Positions 40,187 to 50,747 of a stretch of DNA of 64,000 bases are shown here, one piece after another. Under the pieces are notes generated by a model. The model was not told the origin of the DNA, made no database searches, and saw only the letters and a program-made list of their open reading frames with translations. The stretch covers positions 310,001 to 374,000 of the forward strand of contig NZ_CALPDB010000001.1 of assembly GCF_943193155.1 (NCBI RefSeq), written 5' to 3'. Position numbers and translations under genes: made by a program. The first letter of the stretch is position 1, and every line of letters begins with the position of its first letter. Origin of the DNA: Veillonella intestinalis. Its GTDB lineage: Bacteria > Bacillota > Negativicutes > Veillonellales > Veillonellaceae.

Positions 40187-41596
40187 CTAACCGATAGAGC
40201 CTTCAAGCTCTAAGGAAATCAAATTATTCATTTCAACAGCGTATTCCAATGGTAATTCTTTAGAAATTGGTTCTACGAAACCACGAACTAACATAGCACG
40301 AGCTTCTTCTTCACTAATACCACGAGTCATTAAGTAGAAGATAGCTTCGTCTGAAATACGACCGATTTTTGCTTCGTGACCTAAGTCAACATTATCATTT
40401 TCAATAGAAATGGATGGAATTGTATCGGACTGAGAGATTTCATCTAGCATCAAGGATTCACAAGACACTGTAGCTTTCGCATGTTCTGCTTTTTTACCAA
40501 TATTTAACACGCCGCGATAAATAGCAGCGCCACCACTCTTAGAAATGGATTTAGAATTAATATTGGATGTAGTATGTGGAGCCACATGAACTACTTTAGC
40601 ACCTGTATCTAAGAACTGTCCTTCACCAGCAAAGGTTACACCAGTAAATTCACAGTGAGCGCCTTCACCTGCTAAGATACTCATTGGATATAAACAAGAT
40701 ACTTTGGAACCAAAGGAACCACTTACCCATTCAATAGTACCATTTTTACCGACAGTTGAACGTTTGGTGTTCAAGTTATACATATTCTTAGACCAGTTTT
40801 CAATTGTGGAATAACGAAGGGTTGCATTATCTTTAACAAATAATTCTACACAACCAGCATGTAAGTTAGCTACATTATACTTAGGTGCAGAACAACCTTC
40901 GATGAAATGAGCTTTAGCCCCTTCTTCGATAATAATTAAGGTATGTTCAAACTGACCAGCCCCTGGCGCATTTAAGCGGAAATAGGACTGTAATGGAATG
41001 TCAACTTGTACACCTTTTGGCACATATACGAAGGACCCACCAGACCAAACCGCACCATGTAAGGCTGCAAATTTGTGGTCCGTTGGCGGAACTAAGGTCA
41101 TGAAATATTGACGTACAAGATCTTCATGCTCATGAAGGGCTGTTTCAATATCAGTATACACAACACCTTGCTTTACCAAATCTTCTTGAATACTATGATA
41201 TACTACTTCAGAGTCATACTGCGCACCAACACCAGCTAGTGATGTTTTCTCAGCTTCAGGAATCCCTAAGCGATCAAACGTGCTTTTAATATCTTCTGGT
41301 ACTTCATTCCAGTCACCTTTCATGTCAACTTTTGGTTTAACATAGGTAACAATATTAGCCATATCAAGACCGCTAATATCAGGAATCCAAGTTGGAATAT
41401 CTAATTCATTATAAATTTTTAAAGATTTTAAACGGAAGTCAAGCATCCATTCCGGTTCATTTTTATTTGACCAAATTTCGCGGATAATATCTTCCGTAAG
41501 GCCTGCATTCGATTTAAAAGAATATTCAAATTCATTCTTTATATCGTAGACGCCACGGTCCATATCCTCCACATAGGTTTTTTTTCTAGTTTCCAT
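40187..41596 (-). CDS. sufB: SufB, Fe-S scaffold subunit
   Basis: A 469-residue SufB. Family stretches are WMLDFRLKSLKIYNELDIP, YHSIQEDLVKQGVVYTDI, CSAPKYNVANLHAGCVE, GSFGSKVSCLYPMSIL and YLMTRGISEEEARAMLVRGF. Forms the SufBC2D scaffold with its neighbours. AGGAGGC before ATG 41596. Confidence 0.97.
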   Translation of the reverse strand: METRKKTYVEDMDRGVYDIKNEFEYSFKSNAGLTEDIIREIWSNKNEPEWMLDFRLKSLKIYNELDIPTWIPDISGLDMANIVTYVKPKVDMKGDWNEVPEDIKSTFDRLGIPEAEKTSLAGVGAQYDSEVVYHSIQEDLVKQGVVYTDIETALHEHEDLVRQYFMTLVPPTDHKFAALHGAVWSGGSFVYVPKGVQVDIPLQSYFRLNAPGAGQFEHTLIIIEEGAKAHFIEGCSAPKYNVANLHAGCVELFVKDNATLRYSTIENWSKNMYNLNTKRSTVGKNGTIEWVSGSFGSKVSCLYPMSILAGEGAHCEFTGVTFAGEGQFLDTGAKVVHVAPHTTSNINSKSISKSGGAAIYRGVLNIGKKAEHAKATVSCESLMLDEISQSDTIPSISIENDNVDLGHEAKIGRISDEAIFYLMTRGISEEEARAMLVRGFVEPISKELPLEYAVEMNNLISLELEGSIG

Positions 41597-41605
41597 GAGT
41601 GCCTC

Positions 41606-42349
41606 CTAAACTAACGCTTTGTAAGCATCGTAGCCTTTGCTTTCAATGTCTGCTACTAAGGATGCGTCCCCAGTTTTTACGATTTTACCATTAATTAAAA
41701 CATGTACAAAATCTGGTTTTAATTTTTGTAAGATGGAGTTATGATGCGTAATAATAAGTACGGCATTTTCTTTAGTATGGAAGCGATCAACCCCATCTGA
41801 TACAATACGTACTGCATCAACGTCAAGACCAGAGTCTGTTTCATCAAGCATAGCTAATTTTGGATTCAAGATGGACATTTGTAGAATTTCATTCTTTTTG
41901 CGTTCACCGCCACTAAAGCCTTCGTTAACATAACGTTGTGCATAAGATGCATCAAAGGATAATTCATCCATTTTTTCTTTTAATTCTTTTTTGAAGGCTA
42001 ACGCACGAACATTTTCACCGGTTACAGTAGCTTTAGATGTTCTAATAAAGTTTTCTACAGTAATACCAGGAATAGCAATTGGATTTTGGAAGGACATAAA
42101 AATACCAGCCTTAGCACGATCATTTACGGCTTCGTCTGTAATATCTTCACCATCAAATGTAATAGAACCTTCGGTTACTTCATATACAGGATTCCCCATA
42201 ATAGCATTTGCTAATGTGGATTTACCAGCACCATTAGTACCCATTACAACATGGATTTCACCTTTATTAATAGTTAAATCAATACCTTTTAGGATTTCTT
42301 TGCCCTCAACGGACACGTGTAGATTCTCTACGCGAAGTAATTCTGACAC
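41606..42349 (-). CDS. sufC: SufC ATPase
   Basis: A 247-residue ABC-type ATPase without membrane partner. Walker A VMGTNGAGKSTLANAI, signature FSGGERKKNEI, Walker B PKLAMLDETDSGLDVDAV and the switch His in ITHHNS are present. First gene of the operon; starts at GTG 42349 with AAAGGAG ten bases upstream. The leader before it contains a terminator-like hairpin. Confidence 0.97.
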   Translation of the reverse strand: MSELLRVENLHVSVEGKEILKGIDLTINKGEIHVVMGTNGAGKSTLANAIMGNPVYEVTEGSITFDGEDITDEAVNDRAKAGIFMSFQNPIAIPGITVENFIRTSKATVTGENVRALAFKKELKEKMDELSFDASYAQRYVNEGFSGGERKKNEILQMSILNPKLAMLDETDSGLDVDAVRIVSDGVDRFHTKENAVLIITHHNSILQKLKPDFVHVLINGKIVKTGDASLVADIESKGYDAYKALV

Positions 42350-42420
42350 AGTACAGTCACTCCTTTTATTCTTAATTATGTCTTTAAGTTATATATTATG
42401 TATTCGTTAGATTTTATAAG

Positions 42421-42456
42421 AAAAGCGGTATCCCACCAAAGTGAAACACCGCTTTT
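42421..42456 (-). terminator. Terminator-like hairpin in the suf leader
   Basis: AAAAGCGGT (42421-42429) pairs with ACCGCTTTT (42448-42456), with inner CAC/GTG. On the minus strand a short T-run follows. It lies between the predicted suf promoter and sufC, about 70 bp before the start codon. It either ends lysA read-through or acts as an attenuator of suf. Confidence 0.7.
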
Positions 42457-42520
42457 AACAGCAAAAATATTCTACCACTTCGGTAAACAGCAAATCTTAC
42501 AACATCTATTCCTAATAAAC

Positions 42521-42549
42521 ATTATACAATCTAACTGTATCCAGTGCAA
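42521..42549 (-). promoter_or_regulatory. Predicted suf operon promoter
   Basis: On the minus strand TTGCAC (42549-42544), 17 bp, TATAAT (42526-42521). It lies in the 365-bp gap between lysA and sufC; the rest of this gap holds the hairpin at 42421-42456 and no gene. Confidence 0.72.
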
Positions 42550-42714
42550 GTTAATTTCTACTATTTTACTATGAATTTGTTTATATTATCGAATTTTTTG
42601 AATTTTATCAAAAAATATGACTCTCATTAGCTTTATTAAACTAGTGATTTTTGGGCAAACTTTGAAATTACCTTTTAATTATAACATATTATCATTAGAA
42701 ATGATAGTTTTTCC

Positions 42715-43968
42715 TTATAAATCAGTAAAATCTAATGTTGCAAATAAATCATCCAAGGTTTCAGCTCGACGAATTTGAGTAATGGACCCATCTTCATTTA
42801 ATAATAGTTCAGCTGATTTTAGTTTACCATTATAATTAAACCCCATAGAATGTCCATGAGCACCTGCATCATGAATTATAATGCGATCACCTCTATCGAT
42901 TTTCGGTAATTTACGATCAATGGCAAATTTGTCATTATTTTCACAAAGTGAGCCTGTTACATCATATACATGATTAAGGGGCGCATCTTCCTTACCAACT
43001 ACGGTAATATGATGATAAGAACCATATAAAGCAGGACGCATTAAATTAGCCATACAAGCATCTAAACCTATATAGTTTTTATAAATATTTTTATGGTGAA
43101 TGGCTGTTGTAACTAAATAGCCATAAGGACCTGTTACCATACGGCCACATTCAAAGGCCAAGGCAATAGGGCTATGATTATTACCTATAATCATACGGTC
43201 ATAGGCTTCTTTAATCCCTGCACTCAAGGCTTCATAGTCAACTGGTGTTTCTTCTGGTCGATAGGCTACACCAATACCGCCACCAAAATCAATGAAATCT
43301 ACTTCTATGCCTGTTTCTTCTTTTACACGAAGAGCTAAATCAAACATTAACTCAGCTGTGCCAATGAGCCCTTTGATATCTAATTCATTAGATACTACCA
43401 TAGTGTGTAAGCCAAAACGGGATACACCACGAGTTTTGCAATAATTAATAGCTTCAATAATTTGATCTGCCATCATACCATATTTAGCTTCTTCAGGAAG
43501 ACCAATAATTGTATTACCACCATGCTTTAAAGAGCCTGGATTATAGCGGAAAGCTAAACGGTTAGGTAAACTACCATGTTCTTCTAAATAAGCGACATGA
43601 GTAATGTCATCAAGATTAATAATGGCCCCTAATTCCATGGCTTTGGCATACTCTTCATACGGTGTATCATTGGATGAAAAGATGATATTATTCCCCATTA
43701 TACCAACTTTTTCACACAATACGAGTTCTGCCATAGAAGAACAGTCTGCACCTACGCCTTCGCGTTGTAATAAACGCATAATATATGGATTAGGTGTTGC
43801 CTTTACGGCAAAATACTCTTTAAAATCTTTAGCCCAACTAAAGGCTTTAATAAAGCGACGAATATTATTTACAATTCCTTGTGCATCATATAAATGAAAT
43901 GGTGTCGGATATTCAGCAATAATTTCTTCTAAACGGGCCGCTGTAATGGGTAATTTTTTCTCATTCAT
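42715..43968 (-). CDS. lysA: Diaminopimelate decarboxylase
   Basis: A 417-residue fold-type-III PLP decarboxylase. The PLP lysine is in YFAVKATPNPYIM, the glycine loop in FIDFGGGIGVAY, FECGRMVTGPYG follows, and the C-terminal substrate segment is VTGSLCENNDKFA with HDAGAHGHSMGFNYN. These fit LysA; the ornithine/lysine decarboxylases of Negativicutes are a related alternative. ATG 43968 is preferred over TTG 43971 because GAGGAG is eight bases away. Last enzyme of the lysine pathway; monocistronic, away from the L-box operon. Confidence 0.88.
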   Translation of the reverse strand: MNEKKLPITAARLEEIIAEYPTPFHLYDAQGIVNNIRRFIKAFSWAKDFKEYFAVKATPNPYIMRLLQREGVGADCSSMAELVLCEKVGIMGNNIIFSSNDTPYEEYAKAMELGAIINLDDITHVAYLEEHGSLPNRLAFRYNPGSLKHGGNTIIGLPEEAKYGMMADQIIEAINYCKTRGVSRFGLHTMVVSNELDIKGLIGTAELMFDLALRVKEETGIEVDFIDFGGGIGVAYRPEETPVDYEALSAGIKEAYDRMIIGNNHSPIALAFECGRMVTGPYGYLVTTAIHHKNIYKNYIGLDACMANLMRPALYGSYHHITVVGKEDAPLNHVYDVTGSLCENNDKFAIDRKLPKIDRGDRIIIHDAGAHGHSMGFNYNGKLKSAELLLNEDGSITQIRRAETLDDLFATLDFTDL

Positions 43969-44040
43969 CAATCTTTCTCCTCACTCAATGACCTTGCAAT
44001 TAGTAATAATTGTCAGCCCTTGTTTTATTTTGTAATAATG

Positions 44041-44089
44041 AATCTTAAGTATATGTAAGATTATACTTAATTTTATTGGCGTTCGTCAA
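44041..44089 (-). promoter_or_regulatory. lysA promoter with overlapping inverted repeat
   Basis: On the minus strand TTGACG (44089-44084), 18 bp, TATAAT (44065-44060). AATCTTA (44041-44047) and TAAGATT (44056-44062) form an inverted repeat that overlaps the -10 box, the position of an operator. Confidence 0.65.
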
Positions 44090-44106
44090 TTCTATAGAAA
44101 AAAATA

Positions 44107-44138
44107 AAAATACCCACATCAATTGATGTGGGTATTTT
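44107..44138. terminator. Terminator after groEL
   Basis: AAAATACCCACATCAA (44107-44122) and TTGATGTGGGTATTTT (44123-44138) are a perfect 16-bp palindrome with A/T-rich flanks; it ends the leftward groESL transcript. Confidence 0.92.
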
Positions 44139-44209
44139 ATTAAATGCCATGTAGCAGCATAATTACATATTAGCTGAGCTAACTATTACTAGGTATAAAA
44201 TAATCTAGA

Positions 44210-45841
<1,632 letters not shown>

Positions 45842-45913
45842 CTATTACCTCCTAAGGTTAATTACATAACCTCAATATATAAATTAGTGAATATATAGTA
45901 GCTACTTGCTAGA

Positions 45914-46195
45914 TTATAAAATAGCTAAAATATCACGTTCGCTAATTACTAGATGATCTACACCATCAATTTTAACTTCTGTACCGGCATATTTGGAGAA
46001 CATTACTTTGTCACCAACAGCTACTTCAGGAGCAACACGTTGACCATTGTCATATACTTTACCAGCGCCAACAGCTACTACTTCACCTTCGGAAGGTTTT
46101 TCTTTTGCTGTATCTGGTAAAAAGATGCCACTTTTTGTTTTTTCTTCTTTTTCAAGGACACGAATTATAACACGGTCGCCTAAAGGTTTCATCAT
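45914..46195 (-). CDS. groS: Co-chaperonin GroES
   Basis: A 93-residue Hsp10 with [19 protein letters not shown], the mobile loop [19 protein letters not shown] and [16 protein letters not shown] 46195 lies nicely behind AAGGAGAG; the TTG six bases earlier is too close to that site, and ATG 46192 is also possible. Confidence 0.97.
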   Translation of the reverse strand: MMKPLGDRVIIRVLEKEEKTKSGIFLPDTAKEKPSEGEVVAVGAGKVYDNGQRVAPEVAVGDKVMFSKYAGTEVKIDGVDHLVISERDILAIL

Positions 46196-46240
46196 TGTCA
46201 ATCTCTCCTTTGAACTAATGGATTGTAAATTTTTATTTTG

Positions 46241-46267
46241 TTAGCACTCACTAACCTCGAGTGCTAA
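46241..46267. promoter_or_regulatory. CIRCE element (HrcA operator) of groESL
   Basis: Perfect CIRCE: TTAGCACTC (46241-46249), 9-bp spacer, GAGTGCTAA (46259-46267). HrcA repression of groESL is therefore expected. Confidence 0.97.
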
Positions 46268-46278
46268 CTACAAGTATT

Positions 46279-46306
46279 ATTATATCCGAATTGAAAATAA
46301 TTGCAA
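46279..46306 (-). promoter_or_regulatory. groESL promoter
   Basis: On the minus strand TTGCAA (46306-46301), 16 bp, TATAAT (46284-46279), placed so the start falls just before CIRCE. Confidence 0.75.
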
Positions 46307-46339
46307 GTATTATTTTTGATTTTTTGACTTTTTGTCACT

Positions 46340-46365
46340 AAAAAAAGCAGTGCTTATACACTGCT
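46340..46365 (-). terminator. Terminator overlapping the end of the ANTAR regulator gene
   Basis: CACTGCT (46359-46365) pairs with AGCAGTG (46346-46352), and a T-run follows on the minus strand (46345-46340). The TAA stop of the regulator lies in the loop/stem, so the terminator is partly coding. Confidence 0.85.
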
Positions 46366-46929
46366 CTTTTTAGCGGCGGCTATAATTTTTTGACAAGTTT
46401 CAACAATTGTTATGTGTTTATCCATACTAAAAGAGCGCAAACGTTTATAGGCGTCGTCTTCACTTATTTTATAAAGATTTTGTAAAATTCCCGTCGCTTT
46501 CGCAATTAATTTTCTTTCTTCTAAGGTATTTTCTAAGGCCTCAATGTTGGTTTTTAAGGTTTGCTCTTCGGTATACCGATGATACGCCATTTCTAAAGTA
46601 GGAATGAGTTGATCTTCTCGCACAGGCTTAATCAAATAGCCATATACGCCCGACTGGCCAGCTTTTTTGACTAAATCTTGCTGACTATAGGCTGTTAGTA
46701 GTACAACCGGTCCCCACTGATTATGGCGAATTTGTCGAGCCGCTTCAATGCCGTCTAATTCTGGCATTTTAACATCCATTACAATCACATCAGGTTTTAA
46801 ACTTTTTGCTTTAGCAAGGGCTTCGACCCCATTTTTACCTTCCCCAATTACTTCATAGCCTGCCGCTTCTAATTGATCGCGTATATCCATACGAATTAAA
46901 GATTCGTCATCTACAATAAGGACTCTCAT
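46354..46929 (-). CDS. Response regulator with ANTAR RNA-binding domain
   Basis: A 191-residue protein. The receiver domain (1-120) has acidic residues D7/D8, phospho-acceptor D52 in VIVMDVKMPE, threonine in VVLLTAY and lysine in GYLIKPV. The ANTAR domain (about 130-187) reads RKLIAKATGILQNLYKISED then AYKRLRSFS. Such regulators (EutV, NasT, AmiR) bind paired hairpins in mRNA to prevent termination. The partner kinase is encoded 61 bp upstream. GAGGAG precedes ATG 46929. Targets are not evident in the window. Confidence 0.92.
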   Translation of the reverse strand: MRVLIVDDESLIRMDIRDQLEAAGYEVIGEGKNGVEALAKAKSLKPDVIVMDVKMPELDGIEAARQIRHNQWGPVVLLTAYSQQDLVKKAGQSGVYGYLIKPVREDQLIPTLEMAYHRYTEEQTLKTNIEALENTLEERKLIAKATGILQNLYKISEDDAYKRLRSFSMDKHITIVETCQKIIAAAKKSSV

Positions 46930-46990
46930 GACATTCTCCTCAATTTTAACTCACTATTAACTTTTCTATTACCTCACTTTTAAAGCTTCG

Positions 46991-48490
46991 TTATAATTCA
47001 GTCTCTTCTGGAAATTGAATTATAACTACAGTACCTTTAATCTCACCTGGTCCAATTTGAAAAGTACCAGCAAGTTCATTAGTGACTAAATTTTTTATTA
47101 TTTGTAAGCCTAGTCTACTAGAAGCTATACTGTCAAAATCTGCAGGTAAACCCTGTCCATTATCACTAACCCTTAGGGTAATCAAACCTGACTGTATGCT
47201 CCCTTGTATTTCTAAAGTTGGTATATTTTGCGAAGTTAAGTTATTTATATCATCTGTAATTGCGGTAGTTCGTTTAGCTAATAAGGCAGAACGACCAAGA
47301 GCAAAGCCGTGTTCAAAGCTATTAGAAATTAGTTCATTTAAAATGAGAGATATGTAGCCCGCTCGATGAGACGACAATAAAATAGGTGGTCCTATATATT
47401 CACAGTTAATTACATCATCAGCTTGTAATAAAGCTCGTTTTAAAAGTCGAATGAGCTCTTCGGCAATAGTTCGTAAATCAATATAATCTTCTTCATAATG
47501 AGAAATTACTTCATGGACTAAGGCCATGCTTTCAATACGACTTACCCCTTCTTGAAGTGCTTTTTTCACTTGCTCTGAGTCAGAACGACGAGCTTCCATA
47601 CGTAGTAAGCCGGCCACAGTTTGTAGATTATTTTTTACTCGATGGTGTATTTCTTTTATAACAGAATTTTTTACCAATAATTCTTGTTCCTTACGGCGTA
47701 AGGCTGTTTTATCTTTTAAAAATAAAAAACTTCGTTTAGTACGACTACTACCTGTAATAGGTAGTATTGTTTGTTCTACGATAATATCGCCATAAATTTC
47801 TTCGGCAATGGACCCACGGTGTTCACGAATCGCTTGTTTAACCCAGCTCATTTTTAAAGCGCCACCATAAATGGAAGTTCCTAATAAACGACGATCAAAG
47901 CCTAATAAATCCACTAAATGAGAAGCCGCTTCATTGGCATATAAAATGATTCCAGCCTCGTCAAAGATAATAATGCCATCTTGATACGATAAGGGTTTAT
48001 ATAAATCATCTTGATTCTGTTGTGGTACAATCATGGCCATATACGTCGTCTCTGCCAAGACATCAGAAGCCGCTAATAAAAGTGCATCTGTTTGAGGTTC
48101 TAAGCCATTGTGAATGATAGCTAACCCAGCAATACATTTTCCCCCATTATCTACAATAGGAAATGCCAATAATCGAGCTAATTGGCCATAATGACGCTCC
48201 ATAAAGCCTTTAACCGGTTGTCCCTGTTGTAATAGTTCTTGCCATAAACTCACTTCATAAGGGTTTAACAGTATAGTTTCACCATCAAGCTGCTGTTGCG
48301 GCCAGTCTTTCAAGGAACCTAACACTAAAATTTGTTTATCGTTAGTGCCAGTAAATATGCAAACTTCTTGCTGTGGCAAAGAAGCACCAAATGGTAATAA
48401 TTGAGCCACTTGTAATAATAGGCGCTGTTGTGGTTCTGATAAATCCGTATATTGTTGTAATCGCTCTGCTAGTATGGATTTTTCATTCAT
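46991..48490 (-). CDS. Sensor histidine kinase, EutW-like (HisKA_2 type)
   Basis: A 499-residue cytoplasmic kinase with no membrane segment. Domain order is an N-terminal GAF-like region (about 20-160) and a PAS domain (about 165-265, DGIIIFDEAGIILYANEAAS). The HisKA_2 phospho-acceptor segment IKEIHHRVKNNLQTVAGLL follows, then HATPase_c with LILNELISNSFEHGF and SDNGQGLP. Partner of the ANTAR regulator downstream. The input ligand is unknown; ethanolamine is the EutW precedent but no eut genes are seen here. Starts 10 bp after tsaD. Confidence 0.88.
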   Translation of the reverse strand: MNEKSILAERLQQYTDLSEPQQRLLLQVAQLLPFGASLPQQEVCIFTGTNDKQILVLGSLKDWPQQQLDGETILLNPYEVSLWQELLQQGQPVKGFMERHYGQLARLLAFPIVDNGGKCIAGLAIIHNGLEPQTDALLLAASDVLAETTYMAMIVPQQNQDDLYKPLSYQDGIIIFDEAGIILYANEAASHLVDLLGFDRRLLGTSIYGGALKMSWVKQAIREHRGSIAEEIYGDIIVEQTILPITGSSRTKRSFLFLKDKTALRRKEQELLVKNSVIKEIHHRVKNNLQTVAGLLRMEARRSDSEQVKKALQEGVSRIESMALVHEVISHYEEDYIDLRTIAEELIRLLKRALLQADDVINCEYIGPPILLSSHRAGYISLILNELISNSFEHGFALGRSALLAKRTTAITDDINNLTSQNIPTLEIQGSIQSGLITLRVSDNGQGLPADFDSIASSRLGLQIIKNLVTNELAGTFQIGPGEIKGTVVIIQFPEETEL

Positions 48491-48500
48491 AGCTTATACC

Positions 48501-49520
48501 TTATGCTTGACCTAGCGGTATAGCTGGTTTGGCATTTAAATGTAAATCACTAAATTTGCCAGCCTTAGCCATATAATAGGCACGACAACCAATCATTGCT
48601 GCATTATCTGTGGCTAAAATACCACTTGGGCGATAAAAGGTGAAGCCTTCTTGTTCACACATAGTAGCTAAGGCATCTTGTAAATGTTTATTAGCTGATA
48701 CACCGCCAGCTAAGGTAATTTTCAGTTGTCCCGTGGCATGAGCAGCTTCACAAGTCTTATGAACTAGCACATCAATAATGGCTTGCTGAAAAGAGGCAGC
48801 TACATCGGCTTCATTAATAGGTTCCCCTTTTTGTTTAGCACTATTTAAATAATTAAGAACCGCTGATTTTAAACCACTAAAACTAAATTCAAAATTCCCC
48901 TTCTCTTGTAAAGCTTTAGGAAATTCAATAGCAAAAGGGTTTCCAGTAGAACCTACTTTTTCAATTTGTGGCCCTCCTGGATACGGATACCCCATAACAC
49001 GAGCTATTTTATCAAAAGCTTCGCCTGCTGCATCATCACGAGTTTGGCCTAATACTTCAAACGTTTCATAATCTTTAACTACGACTAACATAGTATGGCC
49101 ACCAGAAACAACTAAACTTAAAAAAGGTGGTTCTAAGTCAGGATGAGCCAAAAAGTTAGCAAAAATATGACCTTCCATATGGTGAACCCCAATAAGTGGA
49201 ATGCCAGTAGCAAAGGATAAGCCTTTAGCAGCAGCCACGCCAACTAATAAGGAGCCTACTAAGCCCGGGCCATAGGTAACGCCAATATGATCCATATCTT
49301 CTAATTTCACATTAGCATCTAATAAGGCTTGATCTACTACAGGAATAACTTGTTCTATATGATGACGGGATGCAATTTCAGGCACAACGCCACCAAATCT
49401 TTGATGAATGGGCACTTGACTAGAAATTACATTCGATAAAACCTGACGACCATTTACTAATACGGCCGCCGATGTTTCATCACAACTACTTTCGATGGCT
49501 AAGGTATATACATCGTTCAC
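48501..49520 (-). CDS. tsaD: tRNA t6A37 threonylcarbamoyltransferase TsaD
   Basis: A 339-residue TsaD/Gcp. AIESSCDETSAAVLVNG, the metal site in GVHHMEGHIFANFL, LVVSGGHTMLVVV and LAGGVSANKHLQ are canonical. Works with TsaB and TsaE encoded just upstream to make t6A37 in tRNA. The GTG start overlaps the rimI stop (GTGA), with GAGGAGG upstream. Confidence 0.97.
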   Translation of the reverse strand: MNDVYTLAIESSCDETSAAVLVNGRQVLSNVISSQVPIHQRFGGVVPEIASRHHIEQVIPVVDQALLDANVKLEDMDHIGVTYGPGLVGSLLVGVAAAKGLSFATGIPLIGVHHMEGHIFANFLAHPDLEPPFLSLVVSGGHTMLVVVKDYETFEVLGQTRDDAAGEAFDKIARVMGYPYPGGPQIEKVGSTGNPFAIEFPKALQEKGNFEFSFSGLKSAVLNYLNSAKQKGEPINEADVAASFQQAIIDVLVHKTCEAAHATGQLKITLAGGVSANKHLQDALATMCEQEGFTFYRPSGILATDNAAMIGCRAYYMAKAGKFSDLHLNAKPAIPLGQA

Positions 49521-49972
49521 ACCAGGGCCTCCTCTCTTATAATAGACATAATATAGGCATCTTCAATAGGTTCGGTATAATAATTCTTCCGAATCCCTTT
49601 AACGGTAAGACCTAAACGGCGATACATTGTAAGAGCTGCTACATTAGAAATGCGCACTTCTAAAAATATTTCATTCATGCCCCGTTTAAATAATTCTTTT
49701 ATGAGTTTACGCGTAAGCATAGCGCCATATCCTTCGCGCCGAAAATCAGGATGAATGGCTATATTTGTAATTTGACCTTCATCTAAGACAAGCCAAGCAC
49801 CAGCATAGCCAATAATTCGATTATCTTCTTCAGCTACTAAATATAAACGTTGTTCTGTTTCCGTTAGTTCAGTCGTAATTGAGTCTAAGGACCAAGGTAC
49901 AGAAAAGCAGGCTTTTTCGATTTCAAAAATAGCTTCTATATCGTCTAATGTAGCCAGCCGTAAACTAAGCAT
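49517..49972 (-). CDS. rimI: Ribosomal-protein-alanine N-acetyltransferase RimI
   Basis: A 151-residue GNAT acetyltransferase. LRLATLDDIEAIFEIEKACF, the acetyl-CoA loop region IHPDFRREGYGAMLTRKL and EVRISNVAALTMYRRLGL match RimI. I chose ATG 49972, behind GAGGTGG; an open frame continues upstream inside tsaB. The tsaB-rimI-tsaD order is widespread. Confidence 0.93.
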   Translation of the reverse strand: MLSLRLATLDDIEAIFEIEKACFSVPWSLDSITTELTETEQRLYLVAEEDNRIIGYAGAWLVLDEGQITNIAIHPDFRREGYGAMLTRKLIKELFKRGMNEIFLEVRISNVAALTMYRRLGLTVKGIRKNYYTEPIEDAYIMSIIREEALV

Positions 49973-50747
49973 GATCCACCTCATCATGCAATGTAGAGGC
50001 TGCTTCAGTAACAACTACAGTAGGTTCTTGCCCTTTCATTTGAGCCGCTAATTCAGGATGTTTAGCATCCCAAACAACTTCCGCTTCAGAACGGCGAATA
50101 TAATAAGGGGCTATAGCATTGGCTTCATCAGGTGCACCTTGTAAAAAGCGTGGTAAAGCTGCAAGCAATAAACTGCTAGCCCTAGGAATGCGCAAAGACA
50201 AGGGGCTTAGTAAAAGTTGTGAACCATATTCAGAAATTGCACTAGCTACTTTAGTAATACCATCACCCACAAGAGTTACCATTTCGTTACGCTCAGCCAG
50301 TTCTGCTAAGGCTTCTGCACGTACTTTTACAGTTGGTTCTTGAATACACTGTAAATGCCCTTCTTGCCAACGATATAAACCTTCATATACATTCTTTTTC
50401 TGTGCATCAATCATAACAGCTAATAAGCCATTAGCTTGCCAAAAGTTATGAGCCAGTACTTCCATAGTCATTACACCTAATAAAGGTACCTGCCAAGCAT
50501 AGGCTAACGCCTTAGCTGTTCCTAAACCAATTCGTAATCCTGTAAAAGAGCCAGGTCCTATACTTACTGCAATCCCTTGAATGGCATCTTTTGTGACGCT
50601 ACATTGTTTCATTAATAATTCAATATGAGGTACTAATTGCTCTGAATGTGTTAAACCCGCTTGAATGGTCAACTCGCCGACTAATTTTTCTTCAGTCATG
50701 AGTGCTACGCTAGATACAGCGCTGCTTGTTTCAATGCCCAGATACAT
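49965..50747 (-). CDS. tsaB: t6A biosynthesis protein TsaB
   Basis: A 260-residue ASKHA-fold partner of TsaD. LGIETSSAVSSVALMTEEK and VSIGPGSFTGLRIGLGTAKA are diagnostic. The C-terminal region APYYIRRSEAEVVWDAK is also typical. Overlaps tsaE by 17 bp and rimI by 8 bp. Confidence 0.96.
   Translation of the reverse strand: MYLGIETSSAVSSVALMTEEKLVGELTIQAGLTHSEQLVPHIELLMKQCSVTKDAIQGIAVSIGPGSFTGLRIGLGTAKALAYAWQVPLLGVMTMEVLAHNFWQANGLLAVMIDAQKKNVYEGLYRWQEGHLQCIQEPTVKVRAEALAELAERNEMVTLVGDGITKVASAISEYGSQLLLSPLSLRIPRASSLLLAALPRFLQGAPDEANAIAPYYIRRSEAEVVWDAKHPELAAQMKGQEPTVVVTEAASTLHDEVDHA

Noticed and set aside
41991-42410. Open frame of 139 codons antisense to sufC
   Set aside because: It lies wholly over a canonical SufC frame, has no family resemblance and no convincing ribosome site.
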